Part shown: one piece after another, positions 1-7,246 of the stretch
How the letters are laid out: each line of letters begins with the position of its first letter
How positions within the stretch are numbered: position 1 is the first letter of the stretch
Assembly: GCA_963787195.1 (NCBI GenBank)
Contig: CAWBCI010000039.1
Location: 1 to 14,408, forward strand
Source: CAWBCI01 sp963787195
GTDB lineage: Bacteria; Bacteroidota; Bacteroidia; Bacteroidales; JAGOPY01
Direction of reading: 5' to 3'
DNA length: 14,408 nucleotides
The notes under the pieces: generated by a model
What the model saw: the letters and a program-made list of their open reading frames with translations, nothing else
What the model was told of the DNA's origin: nothing
Database searches by the model: none
Position numbers and translations under genes: made by a program

Positions 1-164
1 TTCGTCTCCGTGCCGATGCTGGGGATCGACCCCGCGCACCTTGCGGAACTCCCTCGCGAACGTCTGGAGGACAGCTTCGACCTCAGCCGTCCGACGATCC
101 TCCGAACTCCTCTCCCCGTGCGCGGCGGCCGTGGGGGACCGCACCGCAGGATCGGAAGGTGGGT
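1..164. other. High-GC foreign-looking fragment at the contig end
   Basis: The first 150 bases are about 71% GC by count (106 of 150), while sampled lines just downstream are 40-47%. Codon-position GC looks like coding DNA of a high-GC genome. In the frame starting at base 1, position 3 is about 78%, position 1 about 72% and position 2 about 44% GC over 36 codons. That frame is open to the TGA at 178-180. The complementary strand, codon-aligned with it, is also open, and includes a plausible helix (AEVEAVLQTFAREFRKVRG, about bases 90-33), so the true strand is undecided. I do not recognise the protein. It does not join in a sensible way to the gene that follows. The simplest reading is an assembly chimera or contaminating end; a recombination junction is the alternative. 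Confidence 0.6.
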
Positions 165-1358
165 CCTGTTGGATCAATGAGTATGAAAAATCACCTGAAA
201 GCATATGGGATTGCTTACTGGATTTTACAGCATGACGTGGAGGTATATTGGTTGTTGAATTACCGGGGGGGCAGTTATATGTTCCCGCATAATAAGACTT
301 TCGAAGATGAATGCGTGATTCGCGGGGTAACTTACCAGGTGATTGCAGATGTACAATCGACAGCAATACTGAATGAAATAGCCGACCCGCAGGTTAACGA
401 AGATGCAATCAAGCTGCAGAAGGCTCCCAAAATTGCCGTTTATTCACCAAAGAATAAGCAGCCCTGGGATGACGCGGTGACACTCGTCCTCAAATACGCT
501 GAAATCCCCTATGATGTAGTTTATGATGAAGAAGTGATGGAAGGTTTGCTTCCAAAATACGACTGGTTGCACTTGCATCATGAAGATTTTACGGGCCAAT
601 ACGGGAAATTCTGGGCGGCTTACCGGAATTATCCCTGGTACCAGGAAGATGTCAGGAGTAATGAGGAAATTGCCCACAAACTGGGTTTTGATAAAGTGTC
701 ACAATGTAAGCTGGCCGTTGCAAAGAAAATCCGTGATTTTGTAGCCGGCGGAGGATACCTCTTTTCAATGTGTTCAGCCCCAGATAGCTTCGATGTAGCA
801 TTGGCCGCAGATGGGGTGGATATTTGCGATGTGATGTTCGATGGTGACCCAATGGACCCGGATGCCCAGCAGAAACTCAACTATGATAATTGCTTTGCTT
901 TTACGAATTTCACCCTGGTAACTAACCCATATCAGTATGAAATTTCATCCATTGACGTGACTGAAACCAGGCCAAAATCAATCAATGAAGGAAATGATGT
1001 TTTTACTTTGTTCGATTTCTCGGCTAAATGGGACCCGATTCCTACCATGCTCTGCCAGGACCATGAAAAAGTCATCAAAGGATTTATGGGACAGACCACT
1101 GCTTTCAATGAAGACGATATAAAATCGAGTGTGCTGATCCTCGGAGAAAACAAACCGGCACATGAAGCCCGTTATATACACGGGGAATTCGGGAAGGGAT
1201 TCTGGACATTCTATGGAGGGCATGATCCTGAAGATTATCAGCATAAGGTGGGAGATCCTCCTACAGATCTGGACCTGCATCCTAATTCACCGGGTTACCG
1301 CTTGATACTGAATAATATATTATTTCCGGCTGCCAGGCAGAAGAAAAGAAAAACCTGA
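159..1358 (+). CDS. Conserved secreted Bacteroidota protein of the 'asparagine synthetase B'-labelled family, 5' end damaged
   Basis: Function is unknown. From memory, Bacteroidota homologues of about 420 residues are widely labelled asparagine synthetase B. I see neither the N-terminal catalytic-Cys amidotransferase domain nor the ATP-pyrophosphatase loop of AsnB, so the name is not supported. Recognisable family stretches are NHLKAYGIAYW (residues 11-21), KAPKIAVYSPKNKQPWDDAV (about 88-107), KYDWLHLHHEDFTGQYGKFW, GGGYLFSMCSAPDSFD, KGFMGQTTAF and GFWTFYGGHDPEDYQHKVGD, and the protein ends in a basic tail. Homologues normally start with a signal peptide followed by a short segment ending in an IPMD-like motif before NHLKAYG. 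Here that part is replaced by GC-rich sequence. The GTG at 159, or the ATGs at 177 and 183, are the only nearby starts, and none has a convincing promoter. The frame is open to the left edge, but those residues look foreign. The gene converges on the lipoprotein gene 23 bases away. Confidence 0.75.
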   Translation: MGPVGSMSMKNHLKAYGIAYWILQHDVEVYWLLNYRGGSYMFPHNKTFEDECVIRGVTYQVIADVQSTAILNEIADPQVNEDAIKLQKAPKIAVYSPKNKQPWDDAVTLVLKYAEIPYDVVYDEEVMEGLLPKYDWLHLHHEDFTGQYGKFWAAYRNYPWYQEDVRSNEEIAHKLGFDKVSQCKLAVAKKIRDFVAGGGYLFSMCSAPDSFDVALAADGVDICDVMFDGDPMDPDAQQKLNYDNCFAFTNFTLVTNPYQYEISSIDVTETRPKSINEGNDVFTLFDFSAKWDPIPTMLCQDHEKVIKGFMGQTTAFNEDDIKSSVLILGENKPAHEARYIHGEFGKGFWTFYGGHDPEDYQHKVGDPPTDLDLHPNSPGYRLILNNILFPAARQKKRKT

Positions 1359-1381
1359 TAAGGGGCGAAACCGGGAAAAAT

Positions 1382-2233
1382 TTAAGGCAGCTTGTTAAAA
1401 AGCTCTGTGTAGAACCGATTATTATCAAAATAAAAGTCCACTGCATAATTGCAGCCGTCCTCCGTTATATAATCAATAGTACCCAGTGTTTTATTGGCTC
1501 CCGGCACAGTGATCTCATAAATGCCCTGTTGCATCCAGAAGCAGTTCAAAGCATTATATATAGGCTCTTTCACTGTCAGGAAAAAATCATTTTGATCAAT
1601 GGTTCTGCCGGAAGATGTGCCTTCGATCAATAAGAGGTCATCGTCCGGTAAAAAAGGAGTCTGATAACCTTCCTGCCAGGTCACAATAAAATCAGTATTA
1701 TATAAAATTATATCGAGTTTATGATTAATTGTATCGGGTTTAACGATTGCGCCTCCCGTTATCTTCAAGCTATAAGTAGGTTTACCAGCAATATCCCCCA
1801 GGTTTTCCACTTCCATGTTCCCCCTAATTTCCATATCAAATTCGACCAGGAGACTGTCGAATGTAATTAGGGCTTTGCCACCTGTGCTATTCATATCCCC
1901 GGTCAGGATCGCGTAATAATCCCCCTGCCTGTGCATCCCATCATCGCAAAAACGGGGATAATTCCCGTAACTATACCGAATTTCAGAACTTGTGTCTGAT
2001 TTGCTAACATCACATGTTTGAATATCAGACACTCCTGTATTTGCCAGGGTGGTATCGTGGAGACTTCTGAAGAATATATCAAATGAGCGTTTAAAAATAT
2101 TTTCAGCCTGAACATATTCTTTGGCTGCATTCACATTCGGATTATAATCAATATTAGAGTCCTTTTGCTTACAGGATGAAATGAAGACAACAATGGCAAT
2201 GATTAATATCGGGGGAAATAGTTTTTTCATCAT
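1382..2233 (-). CDS. Unrecognised lipoprotein
   Basis: A predicted lipoprotein of 283 residues, or 282 from the second of two adjacent ATGs at 2233 and 2230. From the second Met the N-terminus is MKKLFPPILIIAIVVFISSC: two lysines, a hydrophobic core, and a lipobox ending at Cys20. Export and lipid anchoring in the periplasm or outer membrane are therefore likely. The frame extends upstream to an ATG at 2344, but that would overlap the end of folA and bury the signal peptide, so I chose the internal start. The mature part is acidic and rich in Asp, Thr and Tyr, with a predicted mostly-beta character. Its tail (LGTIDYITEDGCNYAVDFYF) resembles the DGxC endings seen in many uncharacterised Bacteroidota lipoproteins. 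I cannot assign a family. It lies 40 bases downstream of folA on the same strand and may be the last gene of that transcript, though nothing ties it to folate metabolism. Confidence 0.8.
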   Translation of the reverse strand: MMKKLFPPILIIAIVVFISSCKQKDSNIDYNPNVNAAKEYVQAENIFKRSFDIFFRSLHDTTLANTGVSDIQTCDVSKSDTSSEIRYSYGNYPRFCDDGMHRQGDYYAILTGDMNSTGGKALITFDSLLVEFDMEIRGNMEVENLGDIAGKPTYSLKITGGAIVKPDTINHKLDIILYNTDFIVTWQEGYQTPFLPDDDLLLIEGTSSGRTIDQNDFFLTVKEPIYNALNCFWMQQGIYEITVPGANKTLGTIDYITEDGCNYAVDFYFDNNRFYTELFNKLP

Positions 2234-2273
2234 CAAAATTTTGAACAAAGAGTAGAACTTACTAAAATAGCAT

Positions 2274-2762
2274 TTATTTTTCAAAGACCAGGAAAGAGTA
2301 TGAAAACTCATTATCACCTTCGGGACCATGATCTTCCTTTTCAATCAAGTTCCATTCATCAAAATTCACTTCCGGAAAGAAAGTATCCGCCTCAAAATCT
2401 TTATGTATCAGGGTAATATAGAGTTTATCAGCTAAAGGGAGAAACTGGCGATAAACTGAACCTCCGCCCATAACGAAAGTTTCATCGTCTTCTTTACAAA
2501 AATCAATTGCCTGCTGAATGGAATATACAGTTGTGCATCCCTCAAATTTTTCATCCGGAACATCGGTGATCACAATATTTGTCCGCTTTGGCAAGGGTCT
2601 GAAAGGCAAAGACTCATAAGTTCTTTTTCCCATAATCACCGCATGCCCGGAAGTAATCTTTTTAAATCTTTTAAGATCAGCTGAAATATGCCAGAGCAGA
2701 TTATTATCCTTACCAATGGCAAAATTCCTGGCAATGGCAACTATGATGGAAATGTTTTTCAT
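2274..2762 (-). CDS. folA: Dihydrofolate reductase
   Basis: Reduces dihydrofolate to tetrahydrofolate with NADPH in the cytoplasm, regenerating the cofactor that thymidylate synthase oxidises. The 162-residue length is normal for bacterial DHFR. The N-terminal strand IIVAIARNFAIGKDNNLLWH is followed by the substrate-binding ADLKRFK, with catalytic Asp29 (equivalent to Asp27 of the E. coli enzyme) and Trp24. The NADPH-binding parts are VIMGKRTYES and the glycine-rich FVMGGGSVYRQF. The start is fixed by an ATGA overlap with the thyA stop (bases 2762-2759), which suggests translational coupling. The thyA-folA pair is common in bacteria and fits the chemistry: each dTMP made yields one dihydrofolate. 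No anomaly is visible. Confidence 0.97.
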   Translation of the reverse strand: MKNISIIVAIARNFAIGKDNNLLWHISADLKRFKKITSGHAVIMGKRTYESLPFRPLPKRTNIVITDVPDEKFEGCTTVYSIQQAIDFCKEDDETFVMGGGSVYRQFLPLADKLYITLIHKDFEADTFFPEVNFDEWNLIEKEDHGPEGDNEFSYSFLVFEK

Positions 2763-3553
2763 ACAGATATATCCCCTTTTATATGTGGATGAGACTGATA
2801 GTTCAGGAGTTCAAAATCTTCTATTTTAAAACTGAATATATCCTTTACATCCGGATTAATTTTCATTTGAGGCAAGGGGAAAGGCTCCCGGCCAAGTTGT
2901 AGTTTAACCTGCTCTATATGGTTAAGATAGATATGAGCATCCCCTAAAGTATGGACGAAATCGCCTGGCTCCAGGCCTGTAACCTTCGCAATCATCAGTG
3001 TCAGCAAAGCATAAGAGGCTATGTTAAACGGAACCCCGAGAAAAATGTCACAACTCCTTTGGTATAGCTGGCAGGAGAGTTTTCCTTCCGCAACATAAAA
3101 CTGGAAAAGAACATGACAGGGAGGCAGGGCCATTTTTTCAAGCTGCCCGACATTCCATGCACAAACTATATGCCTTCTGGAGTCAGGATTATTTTTAATG
3201 GAATTCACCACATTGGATATCTGGTCGATATGTTTGCCATCCTGGGTCGGCCATGATCTCCATTGATAGCCATAAATCGGACCCAGATCCCCTTTTTCAT
3301 CGGCCCATTCGTCCCAGATTCTTACTTTGTTATTATTCAGATAAGCAATATTGGTATCTCCCTGCAAGAACCAGAGTAATTCATGTATGATGGACCTGAG
3401 GTGTAATTTTTTGGTTGTCAGTACCGGGAAACCCTCTTCTAAAGGAAAACGCATCTGATAGCCGAAAACACTAATTGTTCCCGTTCCGGTCCGGTCCGGT
3501 TTATTCAGCCCTTTGTTCAAAACATGATCAAGTAATTCAAGATATTGCTTCAT
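2759..3553 (-). CDS. thyA: Thymidylate synthase
   Basis: Methylates dUMP to dTMP using methylene-tetrahydrofolate, which it turns into dihydrofolate. The 264-residue length and numbering match the E. coli enzyme exactly. Arg21 lies in DRTGTGT, the nucleophile Cys146 in MALPPCHVLFQFYV, and Arg166 and Asp169 in YQRSCDIFLGVPFN, with Asn177 following. His207 and Tyr209 are in GDAHIYLNH. The C-terminus, ending in Val264, is complete. The gene sits 25 bases downstream of the M19 dipeptidase gene and overlaps folA by four bases. It is the classical folate-dependent enzyme, not the flavin-dependent ThyX, so the organism needs an active DHFR, and folA follows directly. No Shine-Dalgarno sequence precedes the ATG, as is usual for this phylum. 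Confidence 0.98.
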   Translation of the reverse strand: MKQYLELLDHVLNKGLNKPDRTGTGTISVFGYQMRFPLEEGFPVLTTKKLHLRSIIHELLWFLQGDTNIAYLNNNKVRIWDEWADEKGDLGPIYGYQWRSWPTQDGKHIDQISNVVNSIKNNPDSRRHIVCAWNVGQLEKMALPPCHVLFQFYVAEGKLSCQLYQRSCDIFLGVPFNIASYALLTLMIAKVTGLEPGDFVHTLGDAHIYLNHIEQVKLQLGREPFPLPQMKINPDVKDIFSFKIEDFELLNYQSHPHIKGDISV

Positions 3554-3578
3554 TTTTGGATCATTTATATGACCTGTA

Positions 3579-4841
3579 TCAGGCCGGGTTCAGACTTTCT
3601 GAAATTTTGATCACTTCCCTGAAAACCCGCATCAGGTTCCCGCCCCATATTTTCCGGATATCTTCTTCGGTATATCCCCTTTTCACAAGTTCATAGGTGA
3701 TATTTTCCATCTGGCTGACATCCCGGCAGTCGCTCAGACCACCTCCCCCGTCGAAATCACTTCCTATACCCACATGATCGATACCGGCAACGCTTACTAT
3801 ATGATCGATATGATCAACAAGGTCGGAGACACTAGCCATATCATTAGGAAAACGCTCATCTATAGATTCCCATTCCTGATGAGCTTTATCCCTTTCAGTT
3901 TCAGAGAGTTTATCATAATCCTTGTAACGATTATGCAGATCAGCCATAGCACTGTCCCTCTGCGGATTTGGCAAAGGGGTTTTAACGTAGGCACTTAAAA
4001 GGCACATTTGAATCACCCCGCCGTTTTTTGAAAGGGCGACCAACATGCTGTCGGTCAGATTCCTGGGGTTGTCGCAAATAGCCCTGGCATCGGAATGTGA
4101 GGCAATAACCGGGGCTTCAGACAAAGCAAGCACGTCAAAAAAGCTTTTGTCAGATACATGGGATATGTCGACCATCATGCCCAGGCGATTCATTTCTTTT
4201 ACAACTTCTTTACCAAAATCACTCAGACCATTATTTTCAGGGCCTTTCTCATCGGTTGAAGAATCACAAATATCATTATTCCGCGTATGGCATAGTGTAA
4301 TATATCGGGCCCCCATCTTATAATACTCCTGGATGAGGCTCAAATCCGTTCCAATCGCATATCCATTTTCTATGCCTATATAAATACTCTTTACACCGTC
4401 TTTTTTATTTTTATAAGCATCATCGGGTGTAGAAGCAAGGCGGGCAAGAGTGGGGTACCGGTTTACAGCAGCATCTATACTATCGAATATCATATGTGCT
4501 TTTGAAATTGCATTCCGGTTTCCTTCTTCCGAACGTGCGCCCTGTCCGATAAATACGGCAAAAAAGGCAGCATCCAGGCCACCTTCCTTCATTTTCTTCA
4601 GGTCGACACGGTTCCTGACAGTTGTATCACTATGTTCACCCGATAAGTCGAAACCCTGATGATTCAGCCACATTGGGGTATCATTATGGGAATCGACTGT
4701 GAGTACCGAATTGTGTATTCTTTGGGCCTTTGCAGCAAGTGTTTCCGTTTCCGGACTTTGACTGGTACATGCCAAGAGACCAAAAATGAAGAAAAATGTC
4801 AGAGTTAAAATTTTAGCAATCTGAGTTTTAGCAGTTTTCAT
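3579..4841 (-). CDS. Membrane dipeptidase (peptidase M19), lipoprotein
   Basis: A zinc-dependent dipeptidase of the renal dipeptidase family (M19), which splits dipeptides and can accept a D residue on the C-terminal side. The N-terminus has a lysine-containing stretch, a hydrophobic core and the lipobox GLLAC, with Cys25 as the predicted lipid-anchored residue, so it should act on the periplasmic side of a membrane. Zinc ligands are visible: His52 and Asp54 in TVDSHNDTP, Glu158 in IGIENGYAIG, His228 in VDISHVSD and His249 in VIASHSDARA. The candidate catalytic Asp362 is in HVGIGSDFDGGG. At 420 residues it is a normal lipid-anchored member. It starts 23 bases after the nucleoside transporter and ends 25 bases before thyA, so it is almost certainly co-transcribed. 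Peptide scavenging or peptidoglycan-peptide turnover is inference. Confidence 0.93.
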   Translation of the reverse strand: MKTAKTQIAKILTLTFFFIFGLLACTSQSPETETLAAKAQRIHNSVLTVDSHNDTPMWLNHQGFDLSGEHSDTTVRNRVDLKKMKEGGLDAAFFAVFIGQGARSEEGNRNAISKAHMIFDSIDAAVNRYPTLARLASTPDDAYKNKKDGVKSIYIGIENGYAIGTDLSLIQEYYKMGARYITLCHTRNNDICDSSTDEKGPENNGLSDFGKEVVKEMNRLGMMVDISHVSDKSFFDVLALSEAPVIASHSDARAICDNPRNLTDSMLVALSKNGGVIQMCLLSAYVKTPLPNPQRDSAMADLHNRYKDYDKLSETERDKAHQEWESIDERFPNDMASVSDLVDHIDHIVSVAGIDHVGIGSDFDGGGGLSDCRDVSQMENITYELVKRGYTEEDIRKIWGGNLMRVFREVIKISESLNPA

Positions 4842-4864
4842 CTAAATTATTGTTTTAGGAATTA

Positions 4865-5665
4865 TTATCCCATGATCATCCCGACAATAGTAGCTGAAAG
4901 CAGGGATGCGAGTGCTCCTCCGATGAGGGCTTTAAAACCGAGTTTTGAAAGGGTCGAGCGCTGGTTTGGAGCCAGGGCCCCAATACCTCCCAATTGTATG
5001 CCGACGGAGGAGAAATTAGCAAAGCCACAGAGCATGTAGGTAGCCATTATGATAGATTTCTGATCACTGAACACCCCGGATTGCATAAGGTCCTTAAGGC
5101 TGATATAAGCAACCATTTCATTCAGAATAATTTTCTCTCCGAAAAGCTGGCCTACAAAAGTTATATCTTTCGGGCTGACTCCTAATAACCACATAAGAGG
5201 TGCAAGTGTATAACCCATGATAAATTGCAGGCTCAGGTCTTTGTACTGTCCATGAGTGATACTCACTATGCTTTGATTCAGGTTAGTCCATGCGCCCACC
5301 TTCATCAGTACAAAATTAATAAGGTAAATAAAGGCAATGAAAACGATCAGCATTGCAGCAACGTTTACAGCAAGTTTTAAACCCTGCCCGGTTCCGTTAC
5401 TGATGGCTTCAAGGATATTGGATCCGATTTTATCCCGGGTAACAACGATTTCGCTAAGGATAGGTTCGGTCTGAGGAACCAGCAACTTGGCAGCTATAAC
5501 GCCTCCTGGGGCAGCCATGACTGAAGCAGTGATCAGGTGTTTGGCAAAAAGTAATTTTTCATAAGGGTCAGTTCCTCCAAGCAATCCAATATAGATGGCC
5601 AGCACACCTCCGGCAATTGTAGCCATGCCTCCCACCATTACCAGCATAATTTCAGATTTATTCAT
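4865..5665 (-). CDS. nupC: NupC-type nucleoside transporter, C-terminal part (frameshifted)
   Basis: The C-terminal 266 residues of a concentrative nucleoside transporter (CNT/NupC family), which imports nucleosides with a cation. Family stretches include MLVMVGGMATIAGGVLAIYI, VMAAPGGVIAAKLLVPQTEP, a SNGTGQGLKLAVNVAAML segment and CGFANFSSVGIQLGGIGALA, with several membrane segments. The TAA of the N-terminal part (5669-5667) is followed by one G and then this part's ATG (5665-5663), so termination-reinitiation could in principle make it as a separate chain. The frame is open further upstream to 5791, but those residues do not look like the family. The M19 gene follows 23 bases later. Joined with the upstream part minus one base, the protein would be 472 residues, a normal size for Bacteroidota CNT proteins. 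Confidence 0.85.
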   Translation of the reverse strand: MNKSEIMLVMVGGMATIAGGVLAIYIGLLGGTDPYEKLLFAKHLITASVMAAPGGVIAAKLLVPQTEPILSEIVVTRDKIGSNILEAISNGTGQGLKLAVNVAAMLIVFIAFIYLINFVLMKVGAWTNLNQSIVSITHGQYKDLSLQFIMGYTLAPLMWLLGVSPKDITFVGQLFGEKIILNEMVAYISLKDLMQSGVFSDQKSIIMATYMLCGFANFSSVGIQLGGIGALAPNQRSTLSKLGFKALIGGALASLLSATIVGMIMG

Positions 5666-5666
5666 C

Positions 5667-6284
5667 TTACTTAAGATATTCCTTGATAAGCAATGGTGCT
5701 TCTGTTTGGCCCAGAAAGATATTACTTGCGGCGGACAGGCTTTCTGCTCCTGAAATTTTAAGTGCTTTGGTAAGGAACCATGCCATGCCATATACTACCT
5801 TCTGTATGATCCCGTAATAAAACAAAACACTGGTGAGGGCAGAGAAAAAGATGATAGTCGGGAGTATCCTGAAGGCAAAATTCAATAATCCGACTTCCAC
5901 CGAGTTAGTTACAAATGACTTGAAAAGGAAGTCGCTGCCTGCATTGGAAGAATCCAGAATTTTAATAAACAGCTTCCCTGCAAATTCGAAAAAATATTGA
6001 ACAAAAGGGATCTTCAAAACAGCAACAGCGATCAATATCTGAACAACTAATGCTATACCAATGACTTTCCATTGAATTGCTTTCCTGTTACTACTTAAAA
6101 TATATGCTATAAAAATCAGTACAAGCATGCCCAGCATACCTCTAAGGAATGATTCCATGGTAAAGCCCGTATGGATATTCACTAATGGGGAGGATGATAC
6201 CGAATCAGCCTGGGCGGAACATAGGGTGGGAATTGCGACTAAAAGCGATAAAGCCAAAATGGTAAAAACGGATTTTTTGTTCAT
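5667..6284 (-). CDS. nupC: NupC-type nucleoside transporter, N-terminal part (frameshifted)
   Basis: The N-terminal 205 residues of the same transporter. It opens with a cleavable-looking signal peptide (core ILALSLLVAIPTL, then CSAQA), which Bacteroidota members often carry. Next come CNT membrane segments (GMLGMLVLIFIAYIL, WKVIGIALVVQILIAVAVLK), then PTIIFFSALTSVLFYYGIIQ and the diagnostic ISGAESLSAASNIFLGQTEA. It stops right after PLLIKEYLK, where homologues continue YLxKMN. The downstream frame supplies exactly that continuation (LSKMNKSEIM) if one base of CTT at the end of the reading frame is skipped or removed. Nothing else in either half looks decayed. The start lies 95 bases after the DUF151 gene. 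Reasons for the break may be a sequencing error, a recent mutation or an unusual expression mode. Confidence 0.85.
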   Translation of the reverse strand: MNKKSVFTILALSLLVAIPTLCSAQADSVSSSPLVNIHTGFTMESFLRGMLGMLVLIFIAYILSSNRKAIQWKVIGIALVVQILIAVAVLKIPFVQYFFEFAGKLFIKILDSSNAGSDFLFKSFVTNSVEVGLLNFAFRILPTIIFFSALTSVLFYYGIIQKVVYGMAWFLTKALKISGAESLSAASNIFLGQTEAPLLIKEYLK

Positions 6285-6308
6285 TTGTCCAGTTTTATAC
6301 TTTTAAAT

Positions 6309-6359
6309 AAAAAAACCCGCAGGAGCTTTCAATGTAAACAGGGAGACTCTTCCAGGTTT
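6309..6359 (-). terminator. Possible intrinsic terminator or attenuator between the DUF151 gene and nupC
   Basis: On the minus strand AAACCTG (6359-6353) can pair with CGGGTTT (6319-6313), a 7-bp stem with one G-T pair. The loop is long (about 33 bases), and a run of seven Ts (6315-6309) begins inside the stem's 3' arm. The long loop makes it weak. If real, it would separate or attenuate transcription from the DUF151 gene into nupC, which starts 25 bases further on. Confidence 0.3.
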
Positions 6360-6379
6360 AAGATGTCATTCTGCAAATC

Positions 6380-6964
6380 TTATCTTCTTTTTCTTCGTTT
6401 GATTTCATCTCTTATCAGGGATGCTTTTTCATAGTCCTCCCCTTCCACAGCTTTTTTAAGCATTTCTTCAAGATCTGGGAGGCTAAGTTCTGCGAGTTCA
6501 TTTTCCTCTTCGGAAATATTCTCCGGGCTGTCTTTCTCATCAAGCACCGACTTTTCATCCATAAGAATACCGGCTTCGGTCATGATCTTTTCATAGGTAT
6601 AAATCGGGCAATTAAACCTGATAGCCAGGGCAACGGCATCAGATGTCCTTGAATCGATCAGACTTTCGGTGTTATTTTGAACACAAAGTAATTTCGCATG
6701 GAAAACACCATGTTTAAATTGATCAATGAGAACCTCTTTAATATAAACATTATAATGATCGGCAAAGTTCTTGAACAGATCGTGGGTAAGAGGGCGCGAA
6801 GGTTTCATTTTCTCTAATTCAACTGCAATAGCCTGAGCTTCAAAACCACCAATAATTATAGGCAATCTTCTTTTCCCATCTTCTTCGCCTAATATGAGTG
6901 CATAAGCGCCGCTTTGAGACTGGCTGTATGACATACCGACGATTTCTAACTTGATCTTGTCCAT
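6380..6964 (-). CDS. Bifunctional nuclease family protein (DUF151 + UVR motif)
   Basis: A cytoplasmic protein of 194 residues with two parts. Residues 1-130 form a DUF151/BFN domain: VGMSYSQSQSGAYALILGEE, RRLPIIIGGFEAQAIAVELE, RPLTHDLFKNF, and the SRTSDAVALAIRFNCPIY stretch typical of the family. An acidic linker follows (ENISEEENELAELS). Residues 158-194 are a UvrB/UvrC-type UVR helical hairpin (LKKAVEGEDYEKASLIRDEI) ending in a basic RRKRR tail. Plant and bacterial DUF151 relatives have been described with RNase/DNase activity, and UVR motifs usually mediate protein contacts. The precise role in Bacteroidota is unknown. It is the first gene of the leftward cluster and is transcribed divergently from hppA. 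A placement next to nupC and thyA recurs in Bacteroidota as far as I recall, which hints at a nucleotide-related role. Confidence 0.92.
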   Translation of the reverse strand: MDKIKLEIVGMSYSQSQSGAYALILGEEDGKRRLPIIIGGFEAQAIAVELEKMKPSRPLTHDLFKNFADHYNVYIKEVLIDQFKHGVFHAKLLCVQNNTESLIDSRTSDAVALAIRFNCPIYTYEKIMTEAGILMDEKSVLDEKDSPENISEEENELAELSLPDLEEMLKKAVEGEDYEKASLIRDEIKRRKRR

Positions 6965-7002
6965 TCAGCTAAACTTTGATTTCTTAACCCATTTTGGAGT
7001 GC

Positions 7003-7034
7003 TAAAAGTATCATTTTTTCTTTTAATGCTGAAA
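7003..7034 (-). promoter_or_regulatory. Candidate promoter of the leftward cluster
   Basis: On the minus strand TACTTTTA (7010-7003) matches seven of eight bases of the Bacteroidota -7 element TAnnTTTG. A TTTC (7034-7031) lies 20 bases upstream in the place of the -33 TTTG. Transcription would start near 6997, giving a leader of about 30 bases. Both boxes are imperfect, so this is a tentative call. Confidence 0.4.
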
Positions 7035-7177
7035 AATATTATCCATTTACCTAAGGTTTTTATAAACAGTCTGCTGCAATGAACCTTGCTGATGATCTAA
7101 TAAATAGGCAGACAAAAAAGGCAGAAATATAGCACTAAATATTTGAAAAATGAGCCTTGTATGTTGAAAACTTAGGC

Positions 7178-7207
7178 TTTGTTTTCTCAAATACTTTTTT
7201 ACTTTTG
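7178..7207 (+). promoter_or_regulatory. Promoter of hppA (Bacteroidota type)
   Basis: TTTG at 7178-7181, an 18-base spacer, then TACTTTTG at 7200-7207: an exact match to the -33 TTTG / -7 TAnnTTTG consensus of the Bacteroidota primary sigma factor. The predicted start near 7213 leaves a leader of about 34 bases before the hppA ATG. The rho promoter has the same boxes with the same spacing. Confidence 0.72.
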
Positions 7208-7246
7208 CCATGCTCATCATGCACCAACTAATCAAAAACGAGATAT

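Noticed and set aside
41..235. Open frame across the GC-rich/AT-rich junction
   Set aside because: It spans the composition break and is out of frame with both the GC-rich coding pattern and the downstream conserved gene; no start signal.
1359..1381. Bidirectional terminator between the convergent first gene and lipoprotein gene
   Set aside because: The 23-base gap contains no stem-loop with a T run.
2234..2344. Upstream extension of the lipoprotein frame
   Set aside because: It would overlap folA by about 70 bases and place the signal peptide and lipobox internally; the ATG pair at 2233/2230 fits a lipoprotein start.
5664..5675. Programmed +1 frameshift at CTT AAG TAA in nupC
   Set aside because: A Leu tRNA could slip from CTT to TTA, but the next zero-frame codon is AAG rather than a stop, unlike the known RF2 site. 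An indel or reinitiation explains it more simply.
7047..7235. Short minus-strand open frame in the divergent region between DUF151 and hppA
   Set aside because: The protein has no recognisable features, and the frame covers the consensus hppA promoter; treated as chance.
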